Below are positions 17,509-26,201 of a stretch of DNA of 56,098 nucleotides, one piece after another. The translations under genes and the position numbers were made by a program. The DNA is from Neorhizobium sp. JUb45. GTDB lineage: Bacteria > Pseudomonadota > Alphaproteobacteria > Rhizobiales > Rhizobiaceae. Numbering within the stretch: the first letter of the stretch is position 1; each line of letters opens with the position of its first letter. Location: the NCBI RefSeq assembly GCF_004343585.1, contig NZ_SLYW01000016.1, positions 1 to 56,098 on the forward strand. The letters are read 5' to 3'. The notes under the pieces were generated by a model. The model was not told the origin of the DNA, did not search any database, and saw only the letters and a list, made by a program, of their open reading frames with translations.

Positions 17509-17576
17509 ATCCTTTCGCAAATTCCTGTTCGTTTGACCGCAGGCGCCAATGTCCTGACGGTCCACGGAGATGCTTT

Positions 17577-18659
17577 ATGTCCGCTGTCGAGATTTCCAGC
17601 ATCCGCAAGAGTTACGGCGCGACGGTCGCTCTGTCGGATATCAATATTTCCATCCCTTCCGGCTCGTTTTTTACCCTGCTCGGTCCAAGCGGCTGCGGCA
17701 AGACCACGCTTTTGCGCACGATTGCCGGTTTTCATCAGCAGGACAGCGGCAGTATCGCGATTGCCGGCCACAAGATCGAAAACGTTCCCGCTCACAAGCG
17801 CGATGTCGGCATGGTGTTTCAGGATTATGCGGTTTTCCCGCATATCAGCGTTGCCGACAACATCGCCTTCGGCCTGAAGCAGCGCAAGGTTTCCCGGTCG
17901 GAGATCCAGAAGCGGGTTGCCGATATCCTCGATATCGTCCAGCTAAAACCCTACGCGCAGCGCATGCCGCACGAACTCTCCGGCGGTCAGCAGCAGCGCG
18001 TTGGCCTTGCCCGCGCGCTTGTCATCAATCCGCAGGTTCTGCTGATGGATGAACCGCTCTCCAACCTGGATGCTAAGCTGCGCGTCGATCTGCGCCGCGA
18101 GCTGCGTGCCATCCAGCAGTCGATGAACATCACCACCGTTTATGTCACGCACGATCAGGAAGAGGCGCTCGCCATGTCCGACTTCGTCTGTGTCATGTAT
18201 GGCGGCGTCATCCAGCAGGCGGCGGCACCGTGGGAGGTCTATAACAGCCCGGCCAACCGTTTTGTCGCTTCCTTCGTCGGTGCCAACAATTTCATGGCGC
18301 TGTCCGTCGAAGGTGCACAGCCGGCAATTGCGGGCACATCCGTCGCGTTGCCGCAGCTGGCCGGCCTGCCGACAGGCCAGCCGATCGTTGCCGCAGTTCG
18401 CCCGGAATTCATCTCTGTCAACGCGGCCGCACTCAGTGATGACCTCATTCGCCTTCCGGTGAAAATCCGTCAGGTCAGCTTTACCGGTCGCGAAATGGCG
18501 GTTGCTGCGGTGCTGGCATCCGGCGAGGAGATCGAGGCGATCACCAAGCCGACGCCGGATATCATCGCGCTTCACCCCAATGACGACGCCACCTTCGCCT
18601 TTGCCGCCGGTAGCGTCCAGTTGTTCGAGGACGGTGTCACCGGAGCGAGGTTGTTCTGA
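17577..18659 (+). CDS. ABC transporter ATP-binding protein (FbpC/PotA-like)
   Basis: A 360-residue ATPase. Walker A is LLGPSGCGKTTLLRTIAG, the Q-loop VFQDYAVFPH, the signature LSGGQQQRVGLARAL, Walker B LLMDEPLSNLD and the switch THDQEEALAMSD. A TOBE-like C-terminal region contains AAVRPEFISV. The ATG at 17577 follows CGGAG. It overlaps the permease start by one base (TGATG), so translation is coupled. It powers the importer formed by the fused permease. Confidence 0.88.
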   Translation: MSAVEISSIRKSYGATVALSDINISIPSGSFFTLLGPSGCGKTTLLRTIAGFHQQDSGSIAIAGHKIENVPAHKRDVGMVFQDYAVFPHISVADNIAFGLKQRKVSRSEIQKRVADILDIVQLKPYAQRMPHELSGGQQQRVGLARALVINPQVLLMDEPLSNLDAKLRVDLRRELRAIQQSMNITTVYVTHDQEEALAMSDFVCVMYGGVIQQAAAPWEVYNSPANRFVASFVGANNFMALSVEGAQPAIAGTSVALPQLAGLPTGQPIVAAVRPEFISVNAAALSDDLIRLPVKIRQVSFTGREMAVAAVLASGEEIEAITKPTPDIIALHPNDDATFAFAAGSVQLFEDGVTGARLF

Positions 18660-20338
18660 TGAGTGTCGCCGCAACATCTGCCTTTTCAGGCCGCTTGAGA
18701 ATGCCCGGTTTCTGGACGGTCATCACCATCCTCGCGGTTCTCCTGCTCGCCGTTTTCCTGCTTTTGCCGATCGTGAACGTGCTTGCGATCAGCTTTTTCG
18801 ATGCCTCGACCGGTGATTTCGGCATTTCCAATTACGTGCAGGTTCTGACGCGCCGTTTTTATACGTTAGCGCTTTGGAATACGATCGTGATCGGCCTTAT
18901 GGGCATGCTCGGCGCCTGCCTGATCGGCATTCCGCTGGCCTTTTGCACATCGCGTTATCGCATTCGCGGCCGCGCCGTCATCGCCACCTTTGCCGTTCTC
19001 GTACTGTGCGCGCCGCCGTTTATCGGAGCCTATGCCTGGATCATGCTGTTCGGCTCCAACGGTGCCGTCACCAATATCCTGTCGGCCATCGGCCTGCCGG
19101 CGCCGACGATCTACGGCATTCCCGGCATCGTCATGGTCTTCAGCCTGAAGTTTTTTCCCTACATCTATCTGATGACGGAAAACGCGCTGAACACGATCAA
19201 CAAGTCCTACGAGGATGCCGCTGAAAATCTCGGCTGCACCGCGTTCCAGCGCTTCTACAAGGTCACGCTGCCACTGATCTTCCCGGCGGTCAGCACGGGC
19301 GCCATCATCTGCTTCGTCCTGTCTATCGCCGATTTCGGAACGCCGGCCATTCTCGGCCGCGGGGTTCGCACGCTGGCGACGATCGCCTATGCGCAGTACA
19401 CGTCCGAAATGGGCGGCACACCGACCATGGCGGTCACCGTTTCGATGCTGATGATCGCCATTTCGATGATCGCGCTCGTGCTGCAGCGGCACATTCTTTC
19501 CAAGCGCAGATATGCCAGCGCCTTGACCAACCGGCCCGTCAAGAAGTCGATGTCACCGCTGAAGTCGATTCTGGTGCATGGCTTCTGCTATCTCGTCGTC
19601 TTCATCGCCATGCTGCCCGCCTTTACCGTCGTATACACGTCGTTCCTCGAAACCAGCGGCCCTGTCTTCACCGGCAATTTCGGGCTCGGTAGCTATGAGC
19701 GCATTCTTCGGGATAGTCCGCAGGCGATCTACAACAGTTTTCTGTTCGCGCTTGCCGCCGTCGCCCTGATCGCGGTGGTCTCTGGCCTGTTGTCGTTCAT
19801 CGTGGTCAGAAAGGACAATGTCGTTTCCGGTTCGCTCGATCTGGTGCTGATGGTACCCTATCTCATTCCGGGCGTGGTCATGGCGATCGGTTATGTCGCG
19901 ACCTTCCGTCATCCGCCATTCGATATCACCGGCACGGCGCTGATCATCATCCTGCTCGTCTTCATCCGGCGCCTGCCTTACGGCGTGCGCTCGACCACAT
20001 CAATCCTGCGGCAGATCAAGCCCTCGATCGAGGAGGCGGCAGTCAATCTCGGCGCATCACCGGCGAAAACCTTCATGTCGATCACCGTGCCGCTGATGAT
20101 GCCCGGCCTGATCATCGGTTCGCTGATGAGCTTCATCACCGCCATCAACGAACTGTCCTCGACGCTCATCCTCTACACGTCGCGGACCATTACCATGCCG
20201 GTGTTGATCTATGTGCAGGTCATCGACGGTGAGTTCGGCACGGCGGCGGCGCTTTCCACGCTTCTGCTGGCATCGACCGGGCTTTGCGTCTTCATCGTCT
20301 TCCGCTTTTCGGATCGCAAGGAAGCTGCCTTCGTCTGA
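18659..20338 (+). CDS. ABC transporter permease, two fused modules (FbpB-like)
   Basis: A 559-residue membrane protein with two binding-protein-dependent permease modules and about twelve predicted spans. The EAA-type loops are SYEDAAENLGCTAFQRFYKV (first module) and SIEEAAVNLGASPAKTFMSI (second). The length is that of ordinary FbpB-type fused permeases, shorter than the 743-residue permease of the other Fbp-type operon. It forms the full channel by itself as a single chain. Confidence 0.87.
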   Translation: MSVAATSAFSGRLRMPGFWTVITILAVLLLAVFLLLPIVNVLAISFFDASTGDFGISNYVQVLTRRFYTLALWNTIVIGLMGMLGACLIGIPLAFCTSRYRIRGRAVIATFAVLVLCAPPFIGAYAWIMLFGSNGAVTNILSAIGLPAPTIYGIPGIVMVFSLKFFPYIYLMTENALNTINKSYEDAAENLGCTAFQRFYKVTLPLIFPAVSTGAIICFVLSIADFGTPAILGRGVRTLATIAYAQYTSEMGGTPTMAVTVSMLMIAISMIALVLQRHILSKRRYASALTNRPVKKSMSPLKSILVHGFCYLVVFIAMLPAFTVVYTSFLETSGPVFTGNFGLGSYERILRDSPQAIYNSFLFALAAVALIAVVSGLLSFIVVRKDNVVSGSLDLVLMVPYLIPGVVMAIGYVATFRHPPFDITGTALIIILLVFIRRLPYGVRSTTSILRQIKPSIEEAAVNLGASPAKTFMSITVPLMMPGLIIGSLMSFITAINELSSTLILYTSRTITMPVLIYVQVIDGEFGTAAALSTLLLASTGLCVFIVFRFSDRKEAAFV

Positions 20339-20419
20339 GACTGGCCTTGGCCAATCGACAGTCCCGACCGGCGCCCTCGGGCGCCGGCTGGAGACCTGTC
20401 GCCAACAGGAATAGCATTT

Positions 20420-21385
20420 ATGAATATCGAAGCATTTTCGCGCTCCAAATATAAGAACAGCACCAAGCCCGGCGACGACGTCGTTCTCATCGAACCGGAC
20501 ACTCTGCTGGCGGTTTTCGATGGCGCAACCGATCCGACCGGCGCCTTTTATGATGGCGAAAGTTCGGGTCGCATCGCCGCACGCAGTGCAGCCCAGGCGA
20601 CCGCGAGGCTGGCCGCTTCCGGCAAGCTCATCTCCGCATCGAGCCGAGATATCTTCCAGGTTCTGAGCGACGCTGTCCGCGACGCCGCGATCGAACGTCA
20701 CATCGCTCATCCGCCATCGACGACGGCTGCCATCGTCGTCAGCACCGGTGATCATTTCCGTCTTCTGGCCCTTGGCGACACCGGCATCCGTATCAATGGC
20801 AAGGTCATCTACCAGCACCATAAGCTGATCGACACGGTGAGCACGGCGGCCCGCATTGCCGTTCATGGCATTCTTTCGGGCCGGATGGACAACAGCGACG
20901 AAGCCGAGATGGCCACCCGCAAGGTGATTTTCGACGGTCTCGATGCGGCCGTTGAAACCGGTCGTTTGACGGAAGCCGATGCATCGGCTGCCATCGCCGC
21001 CGCCGTATCTGCCGCCGCGACATCGCCGAAGATCGCCGCGACCTTCCTGAAGGGCGGCATTCGTACGCAGTTCCATTATGCCAACAGCACGCAATTGCTC
21101 GGCTACGCCTCCATCAATGGCAAGGACATCATTGTCGATGGCATAACCGATGTGCTGTTGCCCAAGGCCGAGGTCAAAAGCATCGAGATCTTTTCCGATG
21201 GCTATGTCTCGATCCCGACCGATGGAATCCAGGTCGGCGACTGGGAGGCTGAGTTTGAACGGGTCGAGGCAGCCGATTTTCACAAGACGGGCGCTTTTCC
21301 GGCCGTGAAGGGTTCGACATCGGCCGAAAGCTGTGACGACAGGACGATCCTGTGCGCCATTCTCCCGCAGGCAACCGGGATATAA
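20420..21385 (+). CDS. PP2C-like (PPM family) phosphatase in the importer operon
   Basis: A 321-residue cytoplasmic protein with a divergent PP2C pattern. LLAVFDGATDP (D34 in place of the usual DGxGGH motif) is near the N-terminus. Then come STTAAIVV and LLALGDTGIRI (equivalent of GTT...GDSR), FSDGYVS (equivalent of SDGxxD) and the C-terminal SCDDRTILCAI (equivalent of DNxT). The metal-binding Asp residues appear preserved, so catalysis is plausible. PP2C enzymes usually dephosphorylate Ser/Thr, yet here the gene sits between an ABC permease (81 bases upstream) and sugar-phosphate enzymes (70 bases downstream). No kinase, anti-sigma or FHA partner is near. It may act on a metabolite or regulate the transporter; both are inference. 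Confidence 0.72.
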   Translation: MNIEAFSRSKYKNSTKPGDDVVLIEPDTLLAVFDGATDPTGAFYDGESSGRIAARSAAQATARLAASGKLISASSRDIFQVLSDAVRDAAIERHIAHPPSTTAAIVVSTGDHFRLLALGDTGIRINGKVIYQHHKLIDTVSTAARIAVHGILSGRMDNSDEAEMATRKVIFDGLDAAVETGRLTEADASAAIAAAVSAAATSPKIAATFLKGGIRTQFHYANSTQLLGYASINGKDIIVDGITDVLLPKAEVKSIEIFSDGYVSIPTDGIQVGDWEAEFERVEAADFHKTGAFPAVKGSTSAESCDDRTILCAILPQATGI

Positions 21386-21455
21386 TCCCGCCCGCATATC
21401 CCAATTTCCGCCAGCGTCACGCCGGCACTGAAACGAGCAAGAACAGGAACTGATC

Positions 21456-22535
21456 ATGCGGCCCGAAGACAGCCAGACATGGAACGAGATTTTCGCACAG
21501 CCCCGGATCTGGGCCGAATGGGGCCCCATTCTTGCGAACCAGGCGCGAGACATAAGCGACTGGATCCGCGAGAAGCAGATCACGGAAATCATCTTCGCAG
21601 GTGCAGGCACCTCGGCCTTTATCGGTGATACGCTGAGCTTTGCGAAGACCTCCGGCCTGCTCATCAAGGCGATCCCGACAACGGACATCGTTGCGTGCCC
21701 CTTCGAATGCCTGCGGGATGATCCGCAGCTTCTCGTGGTGCAGTTCGGCCGTTCCGGCGACAGTTCCGAAAGCATCGGCACGCTCGATCTTCTGGATCGG
21801 CAGTTTCCGAAAGTGCAGCGGCTGAACATCACCTGCAATCCGACCGGCGCCCTTGCCACGCGACAGCCCGCAGGCGCCGGCGAGCAGAAGGTGATCGCAT
21901 TGCCCGAAGCCACCCATGACAGCGGCTTTGCAATGACGTCGAGCTTCACGACCATGCTTTTGTCCGCACTGGCCTGCATCGATGAGCAGGCGGATGTGGC
22001 GGGAAATCTTGGCACGATCGCGGACAAGGCATCCGTCCTGTTGCCCGCGCTGCAGGCCATGACGCCGGCAAGGCCGGAGCGGGTCGTCTTTCTGGGATCG
22101 GGTGCCCTGAAGGGCGTTGCTCGCGAATCTGCCCTGAAGGTTCTGGAACTGACGGCCGGCCGAACCATGACCTCGTGGGACAGCACGCTCGGTTTTCGCC
22201 ATGGTCCCAAGGCGGTCATCACCGGTCGCGACCTGATCGTGGTGATGATCCATCCCGATGCGCATACGGCGCTTTACGACTGGGATGTGGCCCGCGAAAT
22301 CAAGGCGCAATATCCGGACGCCACGGTGCTGACGCTCGGCGGCGAAGGCTGTGACGTCGATCTGAGAACGCTCGGCGAGGCGCGCTGGGAGGCACCGCTC
22401 TATATTCTTGCCGCTCAGATTTGGGCTGTGGCGTGGTCGGGCGAGCTTGCGCTCAATATCGACAATCCGTTCGCGGGGCAGGGCAATCTTTCGCGCGTCG
22501 TATCCGGCGTGACGCTTTATCCGGTGCGGGCATGA
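21456..22535 (+). CDS. SIS-domain sugar-phosphate isomerase/deaminase (AgaS-like)
   Basis: A 359-residue protein with two SIS domains. The first contains FAGAGTSAFIGDTL and VVQFGRSGDSSESIGTLDLL, the second VVFLGSGALKGVARESALKVLELT with TMTSWDSTLGFRHGPKAVI, the conserved substrate-binding segment. Relatives include AgaS (galactosamine-6-phosphate deaminase giving tagatose-6-phosphate) and the isomerase half of GlmS; no glutaminase domain is present. The length and the GFRHGPK segment fit AgaS. It overlaps the ROK kinase start by four bases. With NagA, NagB and a GatZ-like protein downstream, a role in galactosamine-type amino-sugar catabolism is likely. Confidence 0.83.
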   Translation: MRPEDSQTWNEIFAQPRIWAEWGPILANQARDISDWIREKQITEIIFAGAGTSAFIGDTLSFAKTSGLLIKAIPTTDIVACPFECLRDDPQLLVVQFGRSGDSSESIGTLDLLDRQFPKVQRLNITCNPTGALATRQPAGAGEQKVIALPEATHDSGFAMTSSFTTMLLSALACIDEQADVAGNLGTIADKASVLLPALQAMTPARPERVVFLGSGALKGVARESALKVLELTAGRTMTSWDSTLGFRHGPKAVITGRDLIVVMIHPDAHTALYDWDVAREIKAQYPDATVLTLGGEGCDVDLRTLGEARWEAPLYILAAQIWAVAWSGELALNIDNPFAGQGNLSRVVSGVTLYPVRA

Positions 22536-23449
22536 TCTGCGGCGGCATCGATATCGGCGGCACGAAAATCGAGGCGAGACTGTTTTCCGACGATCTCGCC
22601 ACCGTCGAGATGCGACGTATCGCGACGCCGAAGGACAGTCTCTCTGACTTCATCGATGCCCTTGCAGAACAGGTGCGGTGGCTCGAGCAGCTTTCCGGCG
22701 AAGCGCAATCCTTGCCCATCGGTATGGCTATTCCGGGCCTGATCGATGCTCAAACCGGCCGCGCCTTCACTTCCAACCTGCCGGCCAGCGGCCATGACAT
22801 CGGCTTGCTGTTGTCGAACGGGATCGCCCGCCGGCTGCCACTGATGAACGATTGCCAGGCCTTTGCACTTTCGGAAGCAAACGGTGGCGCGGGAGAAGGT
22901 TGCAGAAGCGTCGTCGGCCTGATCATGGGAACGGGCGTCGGCGCGGGGCTGACGATTGACGGCCGGCTGACGGAACGGTTCAACGGTTCGGCGCTGGAGG
23001 TCGGTCATATCGGCATTCCCGCCCATGTGCTGGTGCCGCGCGACCTGCCAATATGGCCCTGCGGCTGCGGCAAACACGGATGTTTCGAGCAGTATGTTTC
23101 CGGCAACGGCCTTGCCGCGCTCGGCTCCCATCGCCTTGGCCGCCCCCTGAAAGCAGAGGAAATCGTCGCGTCGGCGATGTCCGGTCAGGCAGACCATATG
23201 GCGTTGCTGTCGGAATGGGCTCACATCGCCGCGGAACTACTGCTGATCATCCAGCTTGGCCATGATCCCGATTGCATCGTTCTCGGTGGTGGACTGTCCG
23301 GCATCCCGGATGTCGTGCCGATGCTCGAAAAGCCGTTTCAATCGCTGCTGCTCGGAGAAATGCGGATGCCTTTTATCCGCACGGCCATTCATGGCGACAG
23401 TTCCGGTGCGCGCGGTGCCGCCATCATGGCGACCCGCCAGCTATCCTGA
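22532..23449 (+). CDS. ROK-family sugar kinase (N-acetylhexosamine kinase)
   Basis: A 305-residue kinase. The ATP-binding phosphate-1 motif GGIDIGGTKIEARLF is at the N-terminus. The catalytic Asp is in LMNDCQAFALSE, and MGTGVGAGLTIDGRL is present. The ROK zinc cluster is in the stretch WPCGCGKHGCFEQYVSG, preceded by EVGHIGI. This is a full kinase without a DNA-binding domain. It probably phosphorylates N-acetylglucosamine or N-acetylgalactosamine before NagA acts. The start at 22532 overlaps the SIS gene stop (ATGA); an open frame upstream is a shadow of the SIS gene. Confidence 0.87.
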   Translation: MICGGIDIGGTKIEARLFSDDLATVEMRRIATPKDSLSDFIDALAEQVRWLEQLSGEAQSLPIGMAIPGLIDAQTGRAFTSNLPASGHDIGLLLSNGIARRLPLMNDCQAFALSEANGGAGEGCRSVVGLIMGTGVGAGLTIDGRLTERFNGSALEVGHIGIPAHVLVPRDLPIWPCGCGKHGCFEQYVSGNGLAALGSHRLGRPLKAEEIVASAMSGQADHMALLSEWAHIAAELLLIIQLGHDPDCIVLGGGLSGIPDVVPMLEKPFQSLLLGEMRMPFIRTAIHGDSSGARGAAIMATRQLS

Positions 23450-23469
23450 CCCGTTTGGAGACTTTTCCG

Positions 23470-24567
23470 ATGCGACAACTGATTGCCACCGATTACCTCT
23501 GGACCGATGGCGCGCTGCAAACTGGACTTGCCGCCGAACTGTCCGGTGGCGAATTGACAAGAATTCGGCCGCTTGAGAGCGGGGAGGTCCCTGACCGCCA
23601 CGTCCATCTGCTCGGCCCTGCGCTGACCGATCTTCAGGTCAATGGCAGCGGCGGCGTCATGCTCAATTCCGCGCCGACGGCACAGACCATCGCTGATATC
23701 GTCGAGACCCAACGATCGCTCGGCACCGGCTGGGTCATGCCGACGCTGATCACCTGCGAGAGCGAGCGCATGCGCAAGACAGCCGCTGCGGCGCGGGACG
23801 CCTGGGGGCTGGATGGTTTTCTGGGGCTGCATATCGAAGGCCCGCATCTGAACGTGCTGCGCAAGGGGACGCATAATCCCGCCTTCATCCGCTCGATGGA
23901 GAATGCGACGCTAGAAATCCTTCACGACCTGCGCTCAGCCGGCATTCCGGTCATGCTGACGCTTGCGCCCGAGATGGTGGATGCGGAAACGATCCGCCGC
24001 ATTGCGGATATGGGCGTAATCGTATCGGCGGGGCATACCGCCGCAACCGCACACGAGGCACGGATGGGGCTGGAAGCCGGCGTCAGCTGTTTCACGCATC
24101 TTTTCAACGCGATGCCGCCGATGGAATCGCGTGCGCCCGGTATCGTCGGCGTTGCGATCAATTCCGATGCCTATGCCGGCATCATCGTCGATGGTCACCA
24201 TGTGCACTGGTCAATGGTCGCTCTGGCCTGCCGTGCGCGTCCCGTTGATGGACGTATGTTCATGGTTTCCGATGCGATGGCGACGATCGGGGGGCCCGAT
24301 CATTTCGAACTCTACGGGGAAACCATCAGCGTACGTGACGGTGCATTGATCAACAGTGCCGGCTCTCTTGCCGGTGCGCATGTGGATCTTGCCACCTGCC
24401 TCTCGAACGCTGTCCATCACGTCGGGCTGTCACTGCAGGAAGCGTACAGCATGGCCGCCATGGTCCCTCGGGATGCAATGCGTATCGAGCGTCCGATACT
24501 TCGCTCAGGAACACCGGCTCACGAAATCCTCGCACTCGACGGCAATCTTCGTCGCATCTCACTTTGA
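23470..24567 (+). CDS. nagA: N-acetylglucosamine-6-phosphate deacetylase
   Basis: A 365-residue amidohydrolase that removes acetate from GlcNAc-6-phosphate (or GalNAc-6-phosphate, as AgaA). Visible motifs: DLQVNGSGGV near the N-terminus, the metal-binding GLHIEGPHLN, SAGHTAATAHEA, THLFNAMPPM, ADGHH-like IIVDGHHVHW, and the catalytic Asp in MVSDAMATIGG. The closing region (AYSMAAMVPRDAMRI) is also typical. The ATG at 23470 lies 20 bases after the kinase stop, with GGAG upstream. GlcNAc versus GalNAc specificity cannot be separated from sequence alone. Confidence 0.92.
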   Translation: MRQLIATDYLWTDGALQTGLAAELSGGELTRIRPLESGEVPDRHVHLLGPALTDLQVNGSGGVMLNSAPTAQTIADIVETQRSLGTGWVMPTLITCESERMRKTAAAARDAWGLDGFLGLHIEGPHLNVLRKGTHNPAFIRSMENATLEILHDLRSAGIPVMLTLAPEMVDAETIRRIADMGVIVSAGHTAATAHEARMGLEAGVSCFTHLFNAMPPMESRAPGIVGVAINSDAYAGIIVDGHHVHWSMVALACRARPVDGRMFMVSDAMATIGGPDHFELYGETISVRDGALINSAGSLAGAHVDLATCLSNAVHHVGLSLQEAYSMAAMVPRDAMRIERPILRSGTPAHEILALDGNLRRISL

Positions 24568-24621
24568 ACAAACACTTCGCCACCGGGCATCACGCTCCGA
24601 CCTGTCTAAGGCTTGCACAAA

Positions 24622-25389
24622 ATGGCTCTATCCTCGCAGACGACGGCACTGGCTCAGATTCCTCGCGTACATATCTTTCCGACGGCAGGTGAGGCGGCAG
24701 ACGCGGTCGCGGAACATCTACTTGCAACGGTCAAGCGCAATCCGAAAAGCGTTCTTGGTCTGGCAACTGGCCAGACGCCGAGGCATGTCTATGCGAAGCT
24801 GGTCCATGCTTTTCGCGAAGGCAAGATCTCGTTTTGCGATGTCGAGACATTCAATCTCGACGAATATTGTGGCCTGACGGCCTCTCACCCGGATTCCTTT
24901 GCCGCGTTCATGCAGCGTGAACTGTTTGGTCTGGCTGATTTCGATCCGCGTAAGACCAACCTCATCAATGGCGATGTACAAGATGTCGTTGCAGAGGCCA
25001 GACGGTATGCAACGAGGTTGAAGGAAAGCGGCGCTGTCGATGTTCAATTGCTCGGACTCGGTACGAACGGACATATCGGTTTCAACGAGCCCGGTTCGGC
25101 CTCAGATAGCCATGTGAGAGTGGTGGATTTAGCCGATGAAACGCTTTCGGCTAATCAACCAAGCTTGATCGAACTTACGTCGGTGCCGGAGCGGGCGATT
25201 ACCATCGGTATCGCCGACATTCTGCACGCGCGTGAAATCGTCATGCTGGCGACCGGTTCAGCAAAGGCAGGCGCCGTGCGTCGTAGTTTGCGGGAGGCTC
25301 CCTCCACTGATTGCCCGGCAAGTTTTCTCGGTACCCACCAAGCAGTCCATTGGTATCTCGACAACGCCGCCGCTGCCGAAATCGGCTGA
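24622..25389 (+). CDS. nagB: Glucosamine-6-phosphate deaminase
   Basis: A 255-residue isomerase/deaminase that turns glucosamine-6-phosphate into fructose-6-phosphate and ammonia. Recognised segments: LGLATGQTPRHVY (phosphate binding), TFNLDEYCGL (catalytic Asp), LLGLGTNGHIGFNEPGS (catalytic His and Glu), VPERAITIGIADIL and LATGSAKAGAVRRSL. The length matches short bacterial NagB without the allosteric tail of the E. coli enzyme. It also resembles AgaI. The ATG at 24622 is preferred over a TTG three codons earlier. Base composition looks less GC-rich from here to about 28.3 kb. Confidence 0.9.
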   Translation: MALSSQTTALAQIPRVHIFPTAGEAADAVAEHLLATVKRNPKSVLGLATGQTPRHVYAKLVHAFREGKISFCDVETFNLDEYCGLTASHPDSFAAFMQRELFGLADFDPRKTNLINGDVQDVVAEARRYATRLKESGAVDVQLLGLGTNGHIGFNEPGSASDSHVRVVDLADETLSANQPSLIELTSVPERAITIGIADILHAREIVMLATGSAKAGAVRRSLREAPSTDCPASFLGTHQAVHWYLDNAAAAEIG

Positions 25390-25426
25390 ACACAGCATGT
25401 TCAGGTGACAACGAAAGACAATTGCC

Positions 25427-26185
25427 ATGCCTCGTATAAGATTCAGCAGTCGGGAGTTGCGGCTCGCATTCGACGGATCATCAGTCGAATTCCCACCTGC
25501 ATACAGCACGAAAGTCGAAAAATACTGGGCGAAGATCAATCACGAAGGTCGCTTTTTTAATGGGCCGGTTCTGTCTGCTTCATCCATTCCAAACGAGAAC
25601 GAAGATTCCGCCGTCCATATGCAACTGACGGATTACGCACATTATCTGTACGCGGCGCAGGACGATGTTAACGAGTTTGATTGTCGCGCCGTTTTTTCAG
25701 CGGCGGTTGTCCTTACCTGCGACAACTATATTCTATTAGGACAGATGTCGTCGCACACATCGGCACCTTCGCAGATACAGTGCCCAGGTGGCGGCATCGA
25801 ACTGGATTCCGATGGACAACTCGATGCTAAGCTCTGCTGCCAGCGTGAGGTCATCGAGGAACTGGGACCGGATTTCGGCGAAAAGCTAGAGCGGTATCGA
25901 CCGCTTTGCATGAAATCAGGCGGTGACCTTTCCACCGTAGGAATTTTCTATGCACTGCGGCTCGATATGACTGCGGAGCAGGCTCAGTATTCCTTTTCCC
26001 ATCACCGGGCAGCTCTGTGTGCTGCCGGCGAACGTCCCGAGTTTGATTGTCTGCATGCCGTGAAGTTCGAGCGCCGGGTGGTGGCAGAATTCGTCCAGAC
26101 GAACCGGGAACAGGTCGTGGACTATCTCGCGCCGATCTTCCTGAGCGGTTGGCCCGATGTTTTCGAAGCCACTGCTTCCCCCTGA
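25427..26185 (+). CDS. NUDIX-fold protein in the amino-sugar operon
   Basis: A 252-residue protein with a NUDIX box near the middle: CPGGGIELDSDGQ leads to CCQREVIEELG, so the REVIEE catalytic core is intact. The approximately 85 residues before the domain and the 70 after it match nothing I recognise. The substrate is unknown; a nucleotide-sugar or activated hexosamine would fit the context. It lies 37 bases after nagB and 16 bases before the GatZ-like gene on the same strand, so it is part of the operon. Confidence 0.72.
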   Translation: MPRIRFSSRELRLAFDGSSVEFPPAYSTKVEKYWAKINHEGRFFNGPVLSASSIPNENEDSAVHMQLTDYAHYLYAAQDDVNEFDCRAVFSAAVVLTCDNYILLGQMSSHTSAPSQIQCPGGGIELDSDGQLDAKLCCQREVIEELGPDFGEKLERYRPLCMKSGGDLSTVGIFYALRLDMTAEQAQYSFSHHRAALCAAGERPEFDCLHAVKFERRVVAEFVQTNREQVVDYLAPIFLSGWPDVFEATASP

Positions 26186-26201
26186 TGCCACGGAGATTTT
26201 G

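Noticed and set aside
8845..20338. Iron(III) transport as the function of the two Fbp-type importers
   Set aside because: Neither binding protein shows a Tyr-Tyr iron-binding pair, and both operons are attached to phosphatase or sugar-phosphate genes. AfuA-type proteins were misnamed in the same way.
20057..22222. A 721-codon open frame on the minus strand across the PP2C and SIS genes
   Set aside because: It runs opposite to three plus-strand genes with clear domain motifs and continuous operon spacing, and its translation shows no domain. It is a by-product of high GC.
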